Part shown: one piece after another, positions 60,654 through 64,000 of the stretch
Layout of the letters: each line of letters starts with the position of its first letter
Position numbering within the stretch: the stretch's first letter is position 1
DNA from: an uncultured Lachnoclostridium sp.
GTDB lineage: Bacteria; Bacillota; Clostridia; Lachnospirales; Lachnospiraceae
Assembly (NCBI GenBank): GCA_905212635.1
Contig: CAJMFH010000012.1
Location: 5,592 to 69,591, forward strand
DNA length: 64,000 bases
Direction: 5' to 3'
Position numbers and translations under genes: made by a program
Notes under the pieces: generated by a model
What the model was told of the DNA's origin: nothing
The model's database searches: none
The model's input: only the letters and a program-made list of their open reading frames with translations

Positions 60654-62162
60654 ATGAAACAATACTTTCAACTACTTGCACTTACACTTATTTTCTGTAC
60701 CGGGTGTGGGGCACAACAGCCATCTACAAACACTTTAACAGACACCGTTTCGCCTTCTGCCATTGTATCAGAAGCCGCCATTACCCCGGAAACACTCACT
60801 GCCGCAAGTCCGTCAGCCTTTCCAGAGAATACCGAAAATTCTTCTGTATCAACAGGTAAAAACCATACAAAAAATGGTTATGAAAACACCATTTTTACTA
60901 CCAAAAATTATGTCTATTCTACCGATGGAGAAGGTATTCTTCAAGCACCTGTTGTAAAATCAAAAACCGGCGCTTTTTCTTATCCTAAGAAAGGGAACCA
61001 TTACGTGATAAAACCGGACACGAACACGAGTATGACCATCGAAGACATGTATGTTACAGCCTCTTACCTTTTTCTTGTAGAATATAATATGGACGGCACC
61101 AATCTATGGCGCATTCCTTTCCGCAGATCCCGGAAAAATGAAACCTTGCGCTGGGAAGACCGCGTGAAAATATGTAATCTGGACAATGTTGACAAAAAGG
61201 ATTCTCTCTCGATTGACTGGGAAGATTTTCTTTATGCCGAAGATGATAAAATAATATTTTCCTCTAAAAACAATTGCATTTATGCAATCAACTTGGACTC
61301 CGGAAAAATTTCGAGACCTTTCAAGGACGTCGGTTCTTACATTGTTGTAGACGAATATGGTGTGCCGCGAAAATATGACGACACAATTTTTCTTCTTTGC
61401 AACAAAGACCTTTATCGTATGTCGGTAAATGACTTTTCTGTAAAAAAAGTCTGTAAAAAAGTAACCCGCCTCTTTTATTATGCGCCGGAAGAAGAGGTTC
61501 CTGTCTCCCTTTTTCCGACTACTGTTCACAAAAACACATTGTATTTTCTAAAAAAAGATGGAATTTACGGTTACAATATGAAGTCAGAAAAAACAGCACA
61601 AATTGTTTCCGTGACAGCCATTGAAACCCTTTTATCGGGAAAGCGGAACGGCTTTCAAAAAGACATCATTGAAACTTGGAATGTTTATCAATTCTTTGCA
61701 TTGAAAGGCCGCATTTATGCAATACTTAATGCAAAACAACTCACTTATTCATCCAGAGATGACGAAAATTATGTCTATGATGATGATTTTGATGAGGATT
61801 ACAAAACCTATGACTATAAATTATCTGTCGTAAGTTTTCGCGCCTCTGACGGAAACGATCTACGCTACGAAACACAGATGAATACGTTTCTTCAGGAAAA
61901 ATTAGCCAAACCTTATGAATGCACCGACTACGATCGGCTTAATTATTGGACCGTCGATACCGGTACCCCTCTGTGTCCTGTTGGGAAAAGCCAATGGATC
62001 ATCGAATTTCCTACACAGTTTCAAGAAGAGGATAAGCAGTACAAAAGTGACTATTATCTCTATGATGTTCTTACAGGAAACTCTACGAAAATAGAAAGCC
62101 GTGAAGGGCAGCAAATGAAAGAATATAAAGTACGTTTCAAATCCTACAATGGTTTTTGTTAA
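60654..62162 (+). CDS. Lipoprotein with predicted beta-propeller-like repeats (DUF5050-like)
   Basis: A 502-residue lipoprotein. The signal peptide ends in the lipobox FCTGC (about 14-18). A Ser/Thr/Ala/Pro/Glu-rich spacer extends to about residue 65. The remainder has repeated strands of the kind ILYAEDDKIIFSSKNN, YAINLDSGKISR and LYRMSVNDFSVKKV, which recall propeller-like DUF5050 lipoproteins. An acidic Asp/Tyr/Glu patch lies near 368-385. Function is unknown. AGGAGG precedes the ATG. A bidirectional hairpin follows. Confidence 0.8.
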   Translation: MKQYFQLLALTLIFCTGCGAQQPSTNTLTDTVSPSAIVSEAAITPETLTAASPSAFPENTENSSVSTGKNHTKNGYENTIFTTKNYVYSTDGEGILQAPVVKSKTGAFSYPKKGNHYVIKPDTNTSMTIEDMYVTASYLFLVEYNMDGTNLWRIPFRRSRKNETLRWEDRVKICNLDNVDKKDSLSIDWEDFLYAEDDKIIFSSKNNCIYAINLDSGKISRPFKDVGSYIVVDEYGVPRKYDDTIFLLCNKDLYRMSVNDFSVKKVCKKVTRLFYYAPEEEVPVSLFPTTVHKNTLYFLKKDGIYGYNMKSEKTAQIVSVTAIETLLSGKRNGFQKDIIETWNVYQFFALKGRIYAILNAKQLTYSSRDDENYVYDDDFDEDYKTYDYKLSVVSFRASDGNDLRYETQMNTFLQEKLAKPYECTDYDRLNYWTVDTGTPLCPVGKSQWIIEFPTQFQEEDKQYKSDYYLYDVLTGNSTKIESREGQQMKEYKVRFKSYNGFC

Positions 62163-62164
62163 AA

Positions 62165-62208
62165 AATAAGTCCCCCTCAGAGGGCTCAATCTCTGAAGGG
62201 GGCTTATT
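62165..62208. terminator. Terminator between the lipoprotein and hsp20 genes
   Basis: AATAAGTCCCCCTCAGAG (62165-62182) and CTCTGAAGGGGGCTTATT (62191-62208) form a long stem. T residues follow on the minus strand, so it mainly serves hsp20. Confidence 0.8.
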
Positions 62209-62214
62209 GAATGA

Positions 62215-62682
62215 TTATCCTTCAATTGCGATATAATTTTTACCAGCAACTGCTTTGTTTGTCTTTTTCGGAATCTTCAATTGCAAGATACCATTTTCAA
62301 ACTTCGCCGAAATCTCATCCTGGGTGATTCCCTCACCGATGTAAAAGCTTCGGCTCATGCTGCCGGCATAACGTTCTTTACGAATGTACTTACCGGTCTT
62401 TTTATCTTTCTCATCTTTGTCCAAACCTTTTGCTGCCGAAATGGTGATATAACCATCATTCAACTCAGCGGTTACTTCATCTTTCTTGAAGCCCGGCAGA
62501 TCAATGTCAACCTCATACGCATCATCTGTCTCGCGGACATCTGTCTTCATCATGTTCTTTGCATGTTTTCCATAAAGAGGATCTTTCGCCGGAAACATAG
62601 CCTTCTCAAATTCCTTACCAAATGGAAAATCATCCATCCAATCATCAAACAAACTCTCTCCAAAAATACTAGGTCTTAACAT
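62215..62682 (-). CDS. Small heat-shock protein Hsp20
   Basis: A 155-residue alpha-crystallin-type chaperone that holds unfolding proteins in the cytoplasm. The alpha-crystallin domain covers about 45-138 (TDVRETDDAYEVDIDLPGF, then GYITISAAKG and FENGILQLKIPK). A charged insert (DKDEKDKKTGKYI) lies mid-domain and the C-terminus has an IAIEG tail. A CIRCE operator overlaps its promoter, indicating HrcA control. The 5' untranslated leader is unusually long, about 170 bases. AAGGAG precedes the ATG. Confidence 0.94.
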   Translation of the reverse strand: MLRPSIFGESLFDDWMDDFPFGKEFEKAMFPAKDPLYGKHAKNMMKTDVRETDDAYEVDIDLPGFKKDEVTAELNDGYITISAAKGLDKDEKDKKTGKYIRKERYAGSMSRSFYIGEGITQDEISAKFENGILQLKIPKKTNKAVAGKNYIAIEG

Positions 62683-62860
62683 AAGTCATTTCTCCTTTCC
62701 TTCTTGTAACAAGTGTCGGAAATATGGGTTCCTGCAAAACACCATAGGCACTTAGACTTTTGTATTATTAGCACCATCAGAGAAATCTGAAGTGTCGATT
62801 GTTACGTTTCGATTCGGATCCGGGTTCCTTTTCGTAACTCCTTTCCTTATCGTTAACTAT

Positions 62861-62889
62861 GTTATACCACCAATTGTTAGCACTGTCAA
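62861..62889 (-). promoter_or_regulatory. Sigma-A promoter of hsp20
   Basis: Minus strand TTGACA (62884-62889) and TATAAC (62861-62866) with a 17-base spacer, overlapping CIRCE. Confidence 0.75.
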
Positions 62890-62903
62890 GAGGTGAGTGC
62901 TAA
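62877..62903. promoter_or_regulatory. CIRCE operator (HrcA binding site)
   Basis: TTAGCACTG, nine bases, GAGTGCTAA. It matches the CIRCE consensus TTAGCACTC-N9-GAGTGCTAA at all but one position and covers the -35 box of the hsp20 promoter. Confidence 0.9.
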
Positions 62904-62960
62904 TTTTTTTGTGTTTTTTCTGTGTCCTTTTATGAATGCCGAAATTTCGTTGTGCTCACG

Positions 62961-63956
62961 TTACATTGCATTACTTTCAAAGTAACCGATCTCTTGCAAT
63001 ATAGCATCTAGTATTTTTGCATTTTTAATCGAAAAATCAGCTGTCACAACGGGGCTCTCGCCTTCAATTATGCATCTTCCCAACTGCTCTATTTCTAATT
63101 GATAATTATGTGGGCAGTATACATTTCGAATCCGCTCTTTTCCTTCAACAATCAGCGTATAGGAAGCATTTCCCTCTTGGTTAAATTCCGTATCGGATTT
63201 GATGTCGCCTTTTGTTCCGTGAATATACAATCTATCATAACGATGCGGCTTATCTTTTTCAAAAATCATTCCGCATGTTATCGATGCACGTACATCATTT
63301 TCATAATTTAACAATGCAGCTGTATATACATCAACGCCATTTTCATCATACTGTGCCATTGCTTTTACCCGGGATGGCATATCTTCCAAAAGTTTTAACA
63401 GCATACTTGTATTATAACAGCCAAGATCATAAACTGCACCCCCATAATTTTCTTTGTGCAGACGAATATTGCTCTTATCATAATATGAAGTCAAAAACTG
63501 AGATTCAATATAACGGATTTCTCCAATTGTTCCTTCTTCAATTTCTTTTTTAAGTGCTGTAACAAAAGGACTGTGAAGGTAGGCATATGCTTCCATTAAA
63601 AATACCCCCTTCTCTTTTGCTGCCTCAAAAAGTTCTACTGTTTGTTTGGGTGTCGGCGCCAATGGTTTTTCGCACAGCACATGCTTTCCTGCTGCAATAG
63701 CTTTTTTTACCCATTCATAATGAAGATTATTTGGAAGCGGAATATAAACTGCCTGCACTTTGGGGTCTGACAAAAGTGCTTCATACCCTTCGTATGCTTT
63801 TTCAAACCCAAACATATCTTTATAATCTTCTGCTTTTTTCAAACTGCGCCCTGCAATTCCATACCGTTCACAATTTTCTGCCTTCTGCATTCCCGGTATG
63901 CTGCAATCTCTGGCAATTCCTGCTGTTCCTAGAACTCCCCATCTTATCTTTTCCAT
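62961..63956 (-). CDS. Gfo/Idh/MocA-family oxidoreductase
   Basis: A 331-residue NAD(P)-dependent oxidoreductase. The Rossmann motif is GVLGTAGIA (about 6-14). The family's EKPLAPT motif is at about 92-98, and YGGAVYDLGCYN in the second domain carries the catalytic Asp/His region. Such enzymes oxidise or reduce sugars, inositols or related cyclic polyols. The ATG at 63956 is preceded by AGGAGG; an in-frame extension to 63998 is rejected. It probably follows another gene that ends at 63971. Confidence 0.92.
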   Translation of the reverse strand: MEKIRWGVLGTAGIARDCSIPGMQKAENCERYGIAGRSLKKAEDYKDMFGFEKAYEGYEALLSDPKVQAVYIPLPNNLHYEWVKKAIAAGKHVLCEKPLAPTPKQTVELFEAAKEKGVFLMEAYAYLHSPFVTALKKEIEEGTIGEIRYIESQFLTSYYDKSNIRLHKENYGGAVYDLGCYNTSMLLKLLEDMPSRVKAMAQYDENGVDVYTAALLNYENDVRASITCGMIFEKDKPHRYDRLYIHGTKGDIKSDTEFNQEGNASYTLIVEGKERIRNVYCPHNYQLEIEQLGRCIIEGESPVVTADFSIKNAKILDAILQEIGYFESNAM

Positions 63957-63970
63957 TTTTTTCCTCCTTG

Positions 63971-64000
63971 TCATTTCAATCCTGCTTTTTTCAGCCATTT
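63971..64000 (-). CDS. C-terminal tail of an upstream gene (cut by window edge)
   Basis: Ten codons ending KWLKKAGLK then TGA, 14 bases before the oxidoreductase start. The amphipathic, Lys-rich tail and the close spacing look like the end of an operon partner, but so short a stretch could be chance. Confidence 0.35.
   Translation of the reverse strand, partial: KWLKKAGLK

Noticed and set aside
62688..62795. Possible upstream frame of about 33 codons in the hsp20 leader, overlapping the hsp20 start
   Set aside because: No ribosome site before its ATG and Cys/Trp-rich composition; probably chance, though its end at the hsp20 ATG is curious.
1..64000. Search for tRNA/rRNA genes, CRISPR arrays, transposases and phage genes
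   Set aside because: None were recognised on either strand; short or degenerate ones could be missed by eye.

Overview
The window looks like a chromosomal segment of an anaerobic, endospore-forming Firmicute of the class Clostridia, most probably Lachnospiraceae. The reasons are moderate-to-low GC with housekeeping promoters of the TTGACA/TATAAT type, purine-rich Shine-Dalgarno sites before almost every gene, spoVAD/spoVAE, a T-box leader, a CIRCE operator, and families typical of gut clostridia (DUF4364, DUF1385, BspA-like repeat proteins, lysine-rich proteins with bacterial Ig-like domains). No tRNA, rRNA, prophage, insertion sequence with a transposase, or CRISPR array was seen.

Layout. 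1-4.4 kb (minus): start of coaX, a small conserved gene, citrate synthase, ornithine carbamoyltransferase, then an SPFH/NfeD membrane pair. 4.4-16.5 kb (minus): a long run centred on translation and transcription: a TrmH-type RNA methyltransferase, a TetM/EF-G-like GTPase fused to a Rae1-like NYN nuclease, an AI-2E family permease, a kinase-less PAS/receiver protein, prfA, prmC, DUF1385, rpmE, rho with a large Asn/Gln-rich insert, and a nucleotide-sugar pyrophosphorylase. 16.6-19.3 kb (plus): malic enzyme, a radical SAM protein and DUF4364. 19.3-27.9 kb: mostly exported or surface proteins (M23 peptidase, BspA-like giant protein, Ig-like/GDPD protein, polysaccharide deacetylase) around a zinc-ribbon/HTH gene. 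28-34.9 kb (minus): a second AI-2E permease, spoVAE-spoVAD, secDF, tadA, pta. 35-39.1 kb: a heterodimeric ABC exporter with its MarR regulator. 39.3-43.4 kb: Nudix, a FIST sensor next to a soluble chemoreceptor-like protein, and a WYL regulator. 43.5-49 kb: a TetR-controlled FtsX-type ABC system and a MATE pump. 49-52.9 kb: rsmH, DUF1294 and cstA, the last behind a T-box. 53.4-64 kb: lipoproteins, two more MATE pumps, an MmcQ-MGMT fusion, a VWA protein, a macro-domain/HTH protein, Hsp20 under CIRCE control, and a Gfo/Idh/MocA oxidoreductase.

The intergenic DNA carries much of the interest. A short inverted repeat (core AAC-KATTCAGG and its complement) sits just after the predicted transcription start of three unrelated genes, and a relative of it forms a terminator. 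Three larger inverted-repeat elements (39.3, 40.1 and 58.2 kb) have elaborate internal hairpins and no coding capacity. Twin identical TetR operators, a MarR palindrome inside a strong promoter, and a possible sigma-G promoter in front of spoVAD give concrete regulatory predictions.

The most promising candidates for undescribed biology are the GTPase-nuclease fusion (a possible ribosome-targeted mRNA-cleaving translation factor), the dispersed 5'-leader hairpin family, and the macro-HTH/VWA pair. All functional statements rest on motif reading by eye; no database search was possible. Promoter calls are by consensus and spacing only.
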